NCBI GenBank assembly: GCA_021927905.1
Contig: BLLK01000062.1
Location: 1,984,001 to 2,048,000, forward strand
DNA: 64,000 nucleotides
Direction of reading: 5' to 3'
Source: Chaetoceros tenuissimus
Lineage: Eukaryota; Bacillariophyta; Thalassiosirophyceae; Chaetocerotales; Chaetocerotaceae
Every line of letters begins with the position of its first letter. Position 1 is the stretch's first letter. The notes beneath the pieces were generated by a model, which saw only the letters and a program-made list of their open reading frames with translations, searched no databases and had not been told where the DNA came from. Below are positions 20,451-32,544 of the stretch, piece by piece. Position numbers and translations under genes: made by a program.

Positions 20451-23285
20451 ATGAACAAGCTATCATCCCTCATGGCTGAGAAGACGGGAAAGGAATCAAA
20501 GTACCAAGAGATAAAGAATGCAACCTACGGTACAGTAGAGGAACAGCAGCCTCTAGGAGCCGATACTGCTCCATACATGACAAGAATGTCAAGCTCCAAC
20601 ATTTCCAATGAAAAACGCACAATTTTTGTGTATCTTTGTCAAAATATCGCGTGGGTTATTATCATTGTGCTCTTGACAATTATTTTTGCACTTGCTGGTG
20701 AAAGAGCGTCGTCTTTACAGGAATCCGCAGATCTTGTTGAATCCACAGCAAAAGCTAGTTCTATCAAGTGGAGACCATGTCAAATTTACACAGATGCTAC
20801 GGAGGACTCTGTGAAAATCCTTCAGACTTCAATTGGCGATCCATCGAATCAGTGGGGCGAAATTCCGTGCCTAGTGAGAAAAAATCATAAATTGCCATAT
20901 TCCAAGATTTACGACGATCCCCAATGGAATTGGTTATTTGGTTCTGACGGAAATACAAAGACACCAATAGAGTATGGATCTCCAAGTGCGGTGATAAAGA
21001 CTGATTTTAGCAATATTGCGCATCCGAAAAGATCTCCGATCCTTGGTTTTGGCGGGGCGTTCACTGAAGCTTCTTCTTTGAATTTCATGTCACTTGAAAA
21101 ACCTGGTAGAGATGCTGTCTTGGAGCTTTTATTTGGTTCAACTGGACTTGGTTACAGTCTTGGCCGCGTCCCCATTAATTCATGCGATTTTTCTATAGAA
21201 TCGTATAATTTCGACAATGTCGAAGACGATTTTGAGTTGGAACACTTTGATATGAAAGTTTCACATGATGTAGAATCCGGTATGGTTGAATTACTACTTC
21301 ATGCATCAAAAACCTTGAATGATGCATGGTCAGGTGACAAGCTGAATGTAATGGCCAGTCCTTGGTCTCCTCCTGCATGGATGAAAAAACCAACCAAGGC
21401 TGATCCAGCTGGATCAGAACATGCTGTCAACATGACAGGAAGTGCTGTTCCGAATTGTTTGAGAGAAGGTACCGGAAAAGAATCAAGATACGCGGCTGCT
21501 TGGGCACTGTATTTCACAAAATTCATTTCAGCATGTAAGTTCTATGTGTTCGTATCTACTTGCTCTTAAGATCCCGATCGCACGCCGATACTCCCATTTT
21601 GGCCGACAAAAGCATTTGATTATACACCTTAATTTGCATTTTTCTCATTCATGTATATGATATGATTAACTCTAACACTATTTTTTCTCAATTGTACGGC
21701 AGATAAGGCATGGGGAGTAGACTTATTTGGTGTAACAGTACAGAATGAACCGGAATTCCCCGCACCGGTATGTATTCAAATTGTTTTTTATAGCTTGATT
21801 CACACCAGACGCTAATTTCAAATTAATCTTCAGTGGGAGGCATGTGCTTACAACCCGAGCATAGAAGCAGATTTTATTGCAAATCATTTAGGACCAACTC
21901 TCCAAAGAGACCACCCTGATGTGAAATTGCTAATATTTGATCATAATAAAGATCATGCTGTAAAATGGGGCAAACAAATTCTAAATAAGCACAATCCAGC
22001 GTCAAAGTATGTGAATGGCACGGCGATCCATTGGTATGCTGGCGGAATGGATCGACTCTTGGATGGTGCTGTAGGACAACCAAATGTACACCGATACGCT
22101 TCAATGCTGAAGTATCAAAATGTTAGCGATGATCATATTCTCCTTGGCTCCGAAGCATGTCATTGCCCTTCAACTGGTTATGCGGGAGGGGACTTGAAAG
22201 TCGCATGGGCACGTGCCGAAAGATATGCCCATACTATTCTCGCAGACCTTGCAGCAGGGTCTCAAGGATGGGTAGAATGGAATCTACTCCTTGATTCTAT
22301 TGGTGGCCCGAATCATCTTGGAAATATGTGTGATGCACCAATTCTAGCTGTACCATATCGTATTGGAAAGCACAATGTATCTGAACTGCCTGTCTTCGAG
22401 CATGCAGACTATCCATTTGGGCCAGTTGCCGGTGATACAAGAACTAGAGAAGAATTGAACGCTCTTGGAATGCCTGCAGAGTATGTGGATAAGGGTGTGA
22501 TTGTGCAACCGATGTACTATTACATGGGTCATATATCTCGGCATGTTAGACCAGGCTCCAGGGCAGTTCATGCGCTTGTTGACCAATCTGAATTTGGAAG
22601 GACATTTCAAGAAAGCGATGGCACCAATGTAATTGCAGGAGGAGGAGTAAATGATCTTGCTCGCGTAGGAGTAGAATTGACATTTTGGCCATGTGAAGGA
22701 TCGACAAGACAGGCTTGGACTTTTGTCGACAATCAGTTACAAGTTTACGGACATGACTGGTTAGGCGCTCCCACAAAGAGTTGTGTCGGTAAAGAGGTTG
22801 ATGTTTCCTTCAAGGGCTTACTACTCTCTACATGCAATGACGAAGCTGCAATATTTGATATTGTGCCATTGAATGCAACATTGGGAACATCACAGATTCT
22901 TTTCAACAACGCAGATGCCACTGAAGGGCAAAATTGTCTCAGTTTATTGGGGTTGGAAAATTCAGGTGGAGCTTACGGAAAAAGAGGTGGCTCACAAGCC
23001 ACGATTGGGTCTTGCGACGACGAGAGCGCAGTTTGGAAATTCAATGCCACAACTGGTGAAGTTATTTCAAATCTTTACAGCGAGAGTGGAGGAGAAGTGT
23101 GTCTCACAACTGGATGGCCATATTTGCAATCTGGTGCATTTATCGACAAGGACGGAGAAAACAAAACAGTGATTGTTTTAAATGAAGCAAGTGACTCTGC
23201 AAACTACGTTCTGCGAGGAGATGATGGAGAAATCCTCATTACTAATTCCATTCCTTCCCATTCCATTCAAACTATTTTACTTTAG
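20451..23285 (+). CDS. Membrane-anchored GH30 glucosylceramidase with inserted ricin-like domain
   Basis: Three exons (20451-21534, 21703-21767, 21834-23285; 2,601 bp, 866 residues) joined at GT-AG sites in matching phase. GBA1-type enzymes hydrolyse glucosylceramide. The N-terminus has a cytosolic tail and one transmembrane helix (about residues 57-83), a type II anchor. Catalytic-domain marks are LGFGGAFTEASSLNF, LGRVPINSCDFS, ASPWSPPAWMK, the acid/base Glu in VTVQNEPEFPAP and the nucleophile Glu in LLGSEACHCPS. After RHVRPGSRAVHAL the GH30 C-terminal beta domain is interrupted by about 150 residues with ricin-type QxW-like repeats (RQAWTF, SAVWKF), then resumes as TVIVLNEASDSANYVL...HSIQTILL. 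The likely site is a lysosome or vacuole-like lumen or the cell surface. Confidence 0.85.
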
Positions 23286-23329
23286 ATAAAGTCGAAATAT
23301 TATACATGTAAACATTAACCAACCTGTCC

Positions 23330-24003
23330 TTATAATGACAGTTCCCAAAAGCTTTTCCCTTTGTTAGAACTCACAGGTTTTACATCATCAGAATTTTTAA
23401 TTGCGCATTCATCAGTCTCATTTTTATTACCAACACTGTTCATAAATGGAACAATCTTTGTTTTTGTTATGTGTCGCAAATGCTTAATTCCAGTCTTGAT
23501 TGGATCTTCTTCTTTCTCATGCGGGTTATCTACAATCTCAAAACCAAGACCTAGCGAGTCTTCTTCATCTTTATACTCTGCGAACTCTTCAATCTTTTGT
23601 TTACTCTTGTCAAGAATGTTTTGAGCGGCTGGAAATTCTTTTGCGAGAACCGCCAATCCACCTCCAATTATTGCAAAACCTGGGCCTGGAAGAGGTACAA
23701 GTGGTATACCACAGCTATGAGTGCTCCACCTGCAATGCCAGTGGCAGTCTTCCTCAAAACATCTTCTATTGTCTGTTCCTCTTTATGTTCAACGTTTTCG
23801 TTTGGATTTGCAGATTCTGCATTGTTGCTAGAGTTTTTGTCTTGACGTGATCTTTCTTTGTGTTTTACTTCATCTTCTTCTTCTTCTTCTTCATCTTCAT
23901 GGATACATGCATTTACCTGCCCACGTGTACTATTCTCAACTGCAGATCTCACTTCTGCATCATCTTGTGTATCAGTCATGTCCATGCTTTTCTCTAATGT
24001 CAT
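23330..24003 (-). CDS. PGPG-motif membrane protein, frame broken once
   Basis: From the ATG at 24003 the protein begins with an acidic Glu-rich region (EEEEEEDEV) and then RKTATGIAGGALIAVV, the start of a hydrophobic helix. The expected continuation, VPLPGPGFAIIGGGLAVLAKEFPAA, is in another frame, so reading shifts by one base near 23700. This hydrophobic LPGPG signature matches the small PGPGW-type transmembrane family of unknown function. The downstream frame runs to a stop at 23330 with a charged tail. A 48-bp GT-AG intron (GTGGAG...TTCCAG) could also restore frame, but it would delete half of the conserved helix, so a one-base indel or assembly error seems more likely. Confidence 0.55.
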
Positions 24004-24442
24004 TGTGTTTTTCCAAGGCGTTTTCGAAAAATGGAATTAGGAAAGCAGTATATCTTACAAATTGAGTAAAAAGAAAACAGTAAGTGGAAGGTGCAGAGGT
24101 GCGCAATACTCTGCAAGAAATGCCCCAAATCAAAATAATGAAGATTTCACTACTCAAATGTGTGGATCGTGCCATATTCACTATGACACCAAGACCAACT
24201 CATATTTAAATATTTTTAAAAACTCATCATCATCTTCGTCTTTCAGATTCTACTTACCGTACTTTATTAGCATTTTGTTTGTTTACATCAATTCTACATT
24301 TATTTTTAAAATTACACTGTCTAGCGAGCACTTAACTTCTAGAAGGAACAGCTGAAGCATCGGATCATCAAGACTTACACCTTCACCGCATCATTTCCAT
24401 CATCAAAACCTGCATGCATATTGATACTCTATCATCATCAAA
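24004..24442. promoter_or_regulatory. Divergent promoter region
   Basis: About 440 bases between the PGPG protein gene and the channel gene. AT-rich, with a short TCATCATCATC tract. Nothing else is recognised. Confidence 0.35.
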
Positions 24443-27292
24443 ATGGTAAAGGAACACAAGCTAGTGCTATCTGAAAAGTACACAGGAAATGAAAATATTC
24501 AGAATCAAGATGAATGCATTGCTAACATAAAGACACCAGATATAAAAAACACATCTCGATCCTTCCCCCCTCCACCACCATCAAACACAAGACATCACAA
24601 AAGGAGATATCTTGTAGAAAGAGATTCAAGCCATCAAGATAAACTGGATAGCAAAGCGTCTCATCCATCCGTCACACGAAAAAGTGTGTATGCTGTTCAT
24701 GATAAAGAAAATGATGCGCCTTCATTGAAAAAACCTGGGACAAGCAGTGACGTACATTTGTCTACACCAACTGAGAACGGTATCAGACGACGCTTACCGA
24801 GGAGTGAATCCCCATCAGGAGAAGATTCAAGTATTGTAGGAAACACAAGTCCACTAAACATGCAACAAATAGAACAAAAGGATGAAAACAAAATACTTAA
24901 CATGATTAGGAGGAGACGTGGGGATGAAGTATCACAATCGAAGAGAAAGTCACTTCATTCCTTCAATCGTTTGACAATTAGTTCTGAAGACTATTCTAAT
25001 GCGACACTTTCACAACAGCAAATCAATATACGACCACTCTCAGATTGGATGAATATTCTTGAATCATCAAAAGAAGGAGCAAAATTGAGCAAGAGTAGAT
25101 CTTTGAAACTCTTATCATCTCTTGCTCTGGATACACAAGTATCGAAAAGCTTGGCACTACAATCTGAATATTTTGTTGGAAAATTGGGAGACGGAGACTA
25201 TATTGATGCATGGCTGACGTCAAAACATAATGGAGATAATTTTCCTTTTGTTCAAATCATTGAAAGTTGGGTAGATTCTGTAGATATCAAGTTTCAGAAA
25301 AATATGAATGTCATTCCTTCCGGTCAAGATGAAGAAAATAAGGAAGTGGCACCACCTTCTTTTAATGATGGTGACAAATGGATATCAATGCCATATCAAG
25401 TTGCATATGCAATTCATACGGTGTCCCTTCTTCTGGAGAAAGTTTTGAACGCAAGAATGTCCAAAACAATTGCATTGAAAGAATCTTCACGCTACGCTTT
25501 TCAACGCTTGCTTGTTAGAGAAGCCAGTTCTTCCACATTATTCTCAGACGACGAGGATTTTGATACAGTGATTGACCATTATGTCGGAAATTTTCCAAAT
25601 AAACAACAGTTTCTCAAGACTCTTTTGTTCCTCCATGACGAGGAGCGATCTTTGGCATTCAATTCGACTTTAGTACGAGAGATTATGAAAACAACAGATT
25701 CTGTTGGACCTTTTCTCACAGAGCTTTTTCAGGACAATAATGATGTCAAGAATAGAACAACGCAATACATGCTTCAACTTTCCACACTCCTCGAAGAAGA
25801 TGCAAAGAATAATGACAGTTTCAAAGAAGAGGACGTAGTGAAAAAGTTACGGAACATAGATGGCCTGATACCTTCCATGTTATTGCTTGATAGGCGCATG
25901 ATTGAAGACATTGCGAGCACTCCATTATTTTCCAAAGGTAAGATATTACCCTGTACATTTGAAACTTTTCATATTTCTATTACGCATATATACTGACAAT
26001 ATACAAGTGTTACATCGTGCCATTTCATCATCTTTTGTGGCAACTTTTCTGTTTCTCGACATGTTTCTACTTCTTGCCCTAATATATTCATTTCGAAGGA
26101 GTATTGATAGCTACTTGATTGGAAATGGAAGTATTCTATTTTGGCTATGGCAGGCTAACATGTACAATGCATACCATACAATGAGAGATCTAGTGCGAGG
26201 TATTGTGTTCACATCTGCTGATATTCATATGGATAAAAAGTTGTTTTGGAACTTTGGAACTATTGTGAATTTCATATCTTTCTTATCAATGATAACTTGT
26301 GTACTTTACATTAGAATTGCAGTTGCAGGAGAGGAATGGAAGACTGAAAACCAAGTAACATCACAGTGGATTAGAACATGGTTTGCGTTCACGACGGCCT
26401 TGCTATGGTTACGATTCCTCGGATTTCTGAAATCAATCAATTCTAAGCTTGCTACCTTCGCTATGGCGATTGTACAGATAACCAAGGATATCTTCTGGTA
26501 TTTGGTTATTCTTGTTGTCATTGTGATTGCGTTTTCTCAGGTGAGTTTACTTCTTTCATTGACAAAAAGAGAATTACGCAGTATTTCTAATCTTGATCCA
26601 CACAGATATTTTTCACCATGCTTGTCCAAGATAATTGTCACAATGCATCTCAAAACCTACTTGACTGCGAGCCTCGTGAGTATTACTTGCGAGTTTATTC
26701 TATCCTCTTAGGTGACTGGGGACTCTTTGATCGCGATGAAGATTTCCACGACAAGCAACATGCTCTGATTGTCTTTGGAGGTTTTACATTTTTCATTGCA
26801 ATTGTTCTCCTAAGTGTTCTGATCGCCATCATTGGAGATTCCTACACGCGGTGTATTCAGATATCAAAACGAGTATTGGGCAGATCAAGAGTCTGTCTCC
26901 TTACTGAATTTGACGCCTTCAAAAGAGCCAGAACACAATTGAAGAATCACCATCTTCTCGAAAATGTAAAATTACTTCGAGAAATGCAAATTAACTGGAA
27001 AACATTCAAAATTATGCTTGGAACATACGGATTACTCATACTGTATTGGACTTGTGCAGAAGTCATAGGGCTTGGATTCGCTCACAGCCATCAGAATATT
27101 TTTGCTCGAATTGGAATAGCTGTATCCATGATTATTACAAACGCAGCAACATTCATATTGTTCATAGTCATGCTTTCCCCAAAACCAATAGATGAAAAAG
27201 CGAAACATGTCAGTGCTCTTGTGACAAATGCTATGAATGTGTTGATTGGAGAGGGTAATCATGACAGTAGCATTAGAAATATTCATACATAA
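24443..27292 (+). CDS. TRP/polycystin-like cation channel
   Basis: Three exons (24443-25937, 26008-26540, 26606-27292; 904 residues) with phases agreeing at each GT-AG junction. The first about 480 residues are cytosolic: a Ser/Lys/Pro-rich disordered start (RSFPPPPPS), then helical repeats. The second half holds a six-helix ion-transport domain: hydrophobic segments at VATFLFLDMFLLLALIY, TIVNFISFLSMITCVLYI, WFAFTTALLWLRFLGFL (S4 with Arg), IFWYLVILVVIVIAFSQ, a pore region near RVYSILLGDWGLF, and S6 ending VLLSVLIAIIGDSY, a hallmark of TRP and polycystin channels. Two further hydrophobic segments follow after S6, which is unusual. Likely a Ca-permeable channel; membrane and gating are unknown. 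Confidence 0.75.
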
Positions 27293-27688
27293 ATTTACTA
27301 TAATATGTTACTAAAACAAATATATGTCATAAAATACAGAGTAGTGAAATTAGAATAATCATTATGAGGTTTCAGAAAGGGATATGGAATGCGGAGACGA
27401 ATGCGGATGATGATTTAGAATAGAAAAGTGAAACTAATTTGGCGGTTAAAAATGGTTACGTATTTGAATTTTATGTGACAAAAATGCTTCGTCATTGTAT
27501 GAAAAAACAACACAGAGAAACCATAAACTACTACCTTGCTTACTTTCCTATCCTCTTATCCTCTACTGTTACTCTATTCTCTCACACATAGATTAACTAT
27601 TTGCTGCTGTGCACATAACAACCAGACTTTCAATTCATTGAGCAAATAGAAGTTTGTCTTGAATTATTTGTTGACACAAGTAGCCAAG
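27293..27688. other. Intergenic region
   Basis: About 400 bases between two genes in the same direction; it presumably holds the channel gene terminator and the promoter of the WD40 gene. No repeat or RNA gene was recognised. Confidence 0.4.
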
Positions 27689-30043
27689 ATGTCTTCGTCT
27701 TTTAGAACGGGTAACAAGAAAAGGTCCTCCTCTCAACAATCAAAACTATCGCTTTCAAAGAGGAGACCGAAATCAGTAACACCTACCAACCGAGACGATG
27801 GCATGGAATCATTTGGCATATTTGAATCAATGCTTGATAACTATGACAATATACCAATCAGTAAAAGGACTCAAAGTAAAACTAAGTCAAGACCCATCAC
27901 GAAGAAATCGGCAGGCACAAAGAATAGGTTGGAAATTTCCAACGCAGACAAAAGAAATAGGAAAAGACTCAGTAATGCCTCAAAAATAGAGGAAGACTCT
28001 GACATCTCCAAGATGCTGGAGGGTGCACTTGCTTCTTCACAGAACGGAAAAATGAAGAGACAAACTAGCATACCAAAATCGCAAAAAAAGTTGAAACGCA
28101 ATGATCCATCTACTAGTCAAGTAGGAATTCAAAGCTTCTTTGGAAAGTCAAATAAAGCATCACTTGCAGCAAATGACCAAAATCAGAAAGTGGAGAAGGA
28201 AAGATCTATTCGTTCAAATCCAGTCAATGTAGAATCAGTCAGGAGACAGAGTACAACCAACCCAATCACTCGCACGAATAGTGGGAAAAAACAGTCCACT
28301 TTACCTTCTATTCTATCTAGAACTCCATCGGTGAAGCAAGATAGTGTCTGCGAGAAGAAAGAACTTCACCAACCAGTTCATGAAATATCATCAGAATCAA
28401 TAGAAGAAGTATCAGATACAGAGGTAGATCAAGAAGCATTAATCTTGGCCAAAAAGGAAAAAGAACGCAGGGCAATGAACAAACAAGTATTTGGTCGACG
28501 GTTTGATTACTCCAATATTCTTGCACAATTAGAGAGAAGAAGTACAAGGACTACAATATTTGATCGATATATCGATGGTGGGTATCATGGGATGCGTTCA
28601 AATGCTTTACAAAAGTGGCAAGTTCTCCAAAACATACAATTGGATATGGGTCGAAATATGGATGCTGAAATCACTGCCATGGAGTTTGACTCAGAAGGTG
28701 TTCTTCTAGCCATTGCTCTTGATGATGGATACATAAGGATATTTGACTTTGACGAGGTCAATGCTATTGACATAGACGTAAGACGAAGAGAGCTACCACA
28801 AGGAGGGCGTAGGATCGTGGCTCCTTTTATTTGCTTTCGTGTCGGTAGTGATCGTCGTATTAGTTCTCTGCATTGGAATCCTTTCAATGAAAACATGATT
28901 GGAGTCACGTTTTTGTAAGTCAGATCATATTCTTTCCTTTGTCTTTACAATCCATGACAACTCATTCTAATTGATACTTGTAGCAACAAACGAGAAACTA
29001 GAATCTACGATGTTTCAAATATTGTCAACAACAGTCCCATCTATCTAACTCTTACAGATGCAACTTTACTAGATACTGGTGCAACATACTTGAAATTCCT
29101 TTCTCCAATCCGAGTTATTATTGGTGGTAATGACGGAACTGTCAGCTTATGGAAACTTATAAAACCAAGTCGGAACAATAGTCGAAATACAATCACGAAA
29201 CCAATATGGAATTGTAATCCTTTTGGGCAATGTCCTGGAACTTGTGGCGAGATTACTGATGTAATATTACTGAAGTCATCATCGACATTGCCTAGTCAGA
29301 GTGGTCAAATTCTTTTTGCAACATCTTTTGGGAATTTCGCCGTAGTTGATTTTAATCGATGTGAACGAAAGGCATTCTCATCACAAGTATCACCTACAAT
29401 CATGAGAAATTGGAACCTATCACAAATGAAGAAAGTAAAGAAACATGTTTTGCCTACAGGAAAGTGGATGGGAGTAAGAAAGATGTATCTATGGTCAGCC
29501 ATTCCAATTGGAACAAATACCAGCGATTTAAGCATTGAAATAGGCATTGTAACGAATGGTGCATGGCTAATATCTATCAAGTTCGATATTCGAAGTAACA
29601 AAATCTCTCCTCCATCTTCATCTGTAATTCATCGATCTCCCAAGGTTGTCCAATGCAATGCTGATCGTTCTAGTATCCATGAAGGGCCTATGTCTCCTGC
29701 AAGTGTACCTGATTTTCCATCGGTATATGGTTCTTTTGAAAAAGATTCATCTCTAGTCATTGTTACCAAAACAAAGACAAGGTATCAGGTTCTTCCAGAT
29801 TATGACAAGAGAGTGCTTTCACAAAGCGTTGGTATTACAGGACTGATTAATTCTACTACGGATGGTCCGGAAGAACTAGTAGTAATCCACAGAAATTCAG
29901 GGCCTTTATTTGATATTCCTGTGCAAGGGAAATTGAAACGGATTGCCATGCACCCAAAGAATGAGTGGATGGTTGCAAGTTATAATACAAATGGATGTCT
30001 GAAAGTTGATCTTATGACCTTAAGATCGCGCAGAGAAGTATAA
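27689..30043 (+). CDS. Nuclear WD40-like protein with a PCNA-interacting (PIP) box
   Basis: Two exons (27689-28914 and 28984-30043; 761 residues). The ATG at 27689 (MSSSFRTGNKKRSS) is the first in frame. Residues 1-300 are Ser/Lys/Arg-rich and disordered with several nuclear-signal-like clusters. Residues 144-151 read QVGIQSFF, an exact match to the PIP-box consensus Q-x-x-[ILM]-x-x-[FY]-[FY], followed by a basic residue. From about residue 320 there are WD40-like blades (ITAMEFDSEGVLLAIALDDGYIRIFDFDEV, ISSLHWNPFNENMIGVTF, IGGNDGTVSLWKL). The architecture suggests a replication- or repair-coupled adaptor, perhaps for a CUL4-DDB1 ligase, but no family name is certain. Confidence 0.75.
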
Positions 30044-30149
30044 AATAAAGAATTCTCTTGAGTTTTTAGACTATCTTATCGCATTTAAAAATTTCTAGGA
30101 CAATGACGAAGAGAATGCGAATTGAAATTGACTCGCTATAATTACGTCA

Positions 30150-30289
30150 TCATTCATTGTTCTGATTTGAAAATTTCGAATTTGAATCGCGCCTCCTCCA
30201 AAAGGTCACTTTTCTTCTTCTCATTCTTTTTGAAGATCTCGATTCTAACTCGAAAATTTTCATCATGGAAGACGGTAATGTTTTCAGCA
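30150..30289. repeat. Dispersed repeat X, copy 1
   Basis: A 140-bp segment repeated at 34303-34442 with a single mismatch. It begins TCATTCATTGTTCTGATTTG and ends just after ATGGAAGACGGTAATG. It lies about 100 bp beyond the stop of the WD40 gene, so this copy may be the source, as a 3' flank. Confidence 0.9.
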
Positions 30290-30410
30290 AGCACAAAACT
30301 TAATCTAAATATAGGTAACACTGACAAAGGTATGATTTTGAAAGTTCAGTACTTATCCGTCTCAATATCAATCGATTCAATAGAGGTTTTCAATTCAAAA
30401 GGAAGCAAAA

Positions 30411-30981
30411 TCCTTGGTTGAGGGTGACCAAACAGCACACACTTATCAGTGTAAGAAGGAACTAGTTCTATTCGAAGAATCCTTGGCTTGTCAAAGAGTC
30501 GAACAAGAAGGAAACGAGAGATCCTTGGTTGAGGGTGACCAAACAGCACGCACTTATCAGTGTAAGAAGGAACTAATTCTATTCGAAGAATCCTTGGCTT
30601 GTCAAAGAGTCGAACAAGAAGGAAACGAGAGATCCTTGGTTGAGGGTGACCAAACAGCACACACTTATCAGTGTAAGAAGGAACTAATTCTATTCGAAGA
30701 ATCCTTGGCTTGTCAAAGAGTCGAACAAGAAGGAAACGAGAGATCCTTGGTTGAGGGTGACCAAACAGCACGCACTTATCAGTGTAAGAAGGAACTAGTT
30801 CTATTCGAAGAATCCTTGGCTTGTCAAAGAGTCGAACAAGAAGGAAACGAGAGATCCTTGGTTGAGGGTGACCAAACAGCACGCACTTATCAGTGTAAGA
30901 AGGAACTAGTTCTATTCGAAGAATCCTTGGCTTGTCAAAGAGTCGAACAAGAAGGAAACGAGAGATCCTTGGTTGAGGGTA
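30411..30981. repeat. Tandem array of a 111-bp unit, five copies plus a partial
   Basis: Units start with TCCTTGGTTGAGGGTGACC at 30411, 30522, 30633, 30744, 30855 and a partial at 30966. Copies differ by one or two bases. Because 111 is a multiple of three, the array is open on both strands, but it has no ATG and no family signal, so it is treated as a minisatellite. Confidence 0.95.
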
Positions 30982-31004
30982 AACTCAGATCTTTGGTTAT
31001 TCAA

Positions 31005-31276
31005 CTGGTCCTTTGGTGGCCTTGAGCTTGGTATCTAAAAGTTTAAGTCGGTCCTTGGTGGCCTTGAGCTTGGTATCTAAAAGTCAGTTAAAGGTTCTTC
31101 ATGACCTCGAGCTCAGTCTCCAAACTAAAGAATAGGTTCTTCATGACCTTGAGCTCAGTCTCCAAACTAAAGAATAGGTTCTTCATGACCTCGAGCTCAG
31201 TCTCCAAACTAAAGAATAGGTTCTTCATGACCTCGAGCTCAGTCTCCAAACTAAAGAATAGGTTCTTCATGACCTT
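31005..31276. repeat. 36-bp and 42-bp tandem repeats
   Basis: Two copies of a unit of about 36 bp (GGTCCTTGGTGGCCTTGAGC...) lie at about 31005-31084. Four copies of a 42-bp unit (GGTTCTTCATGACCTCGAGC...) follow at 31093, 31135, 31177 and 31219, with a partial at 31261. The text resembles the 111-bp array (CTTGG, GAGC words), so all three may come from one ancestral sequence. Confidence 0.9.
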
Positions 31277-32544
31277 GCCTTGCCCTTAATTCGAAAAGGA
31301 AAGCTCTAACACAAAACCCTAATATTTCTAAATCTGCAATCAAATGCCGAGGGCACTGAAAAGCAATTATTTGAAGTGCTAAGATAACATGAACATCTTC
31401 TGTCGACTCTGTATTTGTCATTTGGCCGAATGGAATCCTCAAAAGAACTTAGATATTTAGTCCTTTTACAGGAAGCAAGAGGCTCTTGTTATGTCTTGAT
31501 CTAGCCACTCAATGAAAACAAGTTGCTATGTTTAGAGCTGGATCGCACAAATAAAGATTCTCCTCCATACATCAAAATCAACTATTTCTTTGGTCAACCT
31601 AAAGGCTCAGGTCATGCGTTAAAGAGCATGATGTTTCATTCTTCGTTCATATGTAGAAAACCACTTGACAAGAGATCTAACATTGCCTCAAGCAGTTTTT
31701 CACCTCGGTTTAGAAAGATTTCGAGAAGTGAGTTTGGAAACAACAATAAAGTCCTGCATAAAGGAAGAGCGATACATAAATCAAAGTTAGTAGAAGAAGT
31801 GAGACCTTGCAATAGAGAAGCAACCTTAAAATATTCGTACATAGAGTCAGACCTTAGATATTCAACGAGTAGTTATGAAAAAGGAGAAACAAAATTCTAT
31901 AGAAGGACACCATGTTAGTAACAAGCACTTCGAGAATAAGAGGAACTCAGATCCTTGGTGGTTCAACTGAATAACAACTCAGAACTTAGATATCTGTCAA
32001 TCTCAATCTCAATCGACCGACTTGATCGACGAGGAAGCTCGATTCCTTTTCTTTTGCATGGAACTAAGATACCTTACCAGATATCTTACCAATAACGGGA
32101 CAGTATTTATAAAATTCTTATGCCCCGAGTAAGGTTTAAAACGAGGATCTTGTAACATGTTGTTCTAGTCTTCGGATTGAAGTGACCGTCCAAAACAGCT
32201 AGGTTTGTAAATGGTACATTTTGTAATGCCTGAGCTAGTATGCCTAAAGAATCGTTTTGTATTTATTGCCGTAAATTGATTTGAACAAAGTCTCTTATAT
32301 ACAGCAACCCTAGAAGTAGAGTCCGTGCGATTCTATTTGTAGAGTATGAAGTCACATTTTAGTTTGTCTTCTTGCCTTCGATTAGTTCTGAATGCAGCGA
32401 GTTTATAGTTGAAAAGAAAGATGAGAAATAAGCAATAATTAACATTAGGACTCCAGGTGCAGGACGCAACCTGTCTGGAATGGTACGTATTGGTTCTTGA
32501 TCATAAGTTGTATTGTCTAGGCAACAAAAGCCTTGTCAGGTAGT
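31277..32544. other. Repeat-derived, gene-poor DNA
   Basis: About 1.27 kb without a convincing gene. A 131-codon open frame (31523-31918) has no family features. Short words shared with the neighbouring arrays recur, such as AACTCAGATC and CAACTG near 30977 and 31941, and CTCAAT...CAATCGA near 30361 and 31999. This suggests old duplicated material. Confidence 0.45.

Noticed and set aside
30346-31025. Long open frames on both strands across the 111-bp array
   Set aside because: The frames exist because the repeat period is a multiple of three. They lack ATG starts and protein-family features.
31523-31918. 131-codon plus-strand open frame
   Set aside because: Low coding likelihood, no recognisable domain, and it lies in repeat-derived DNA.
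31914-32400. TGTTAG-starting segment resembling a long terminal repeat
   Set aside because: No matching partner repeat, primer-binding site or reverse transcriptase/integrase coding was seen. The region is better described as repeat-derived DNA of unknown origin.
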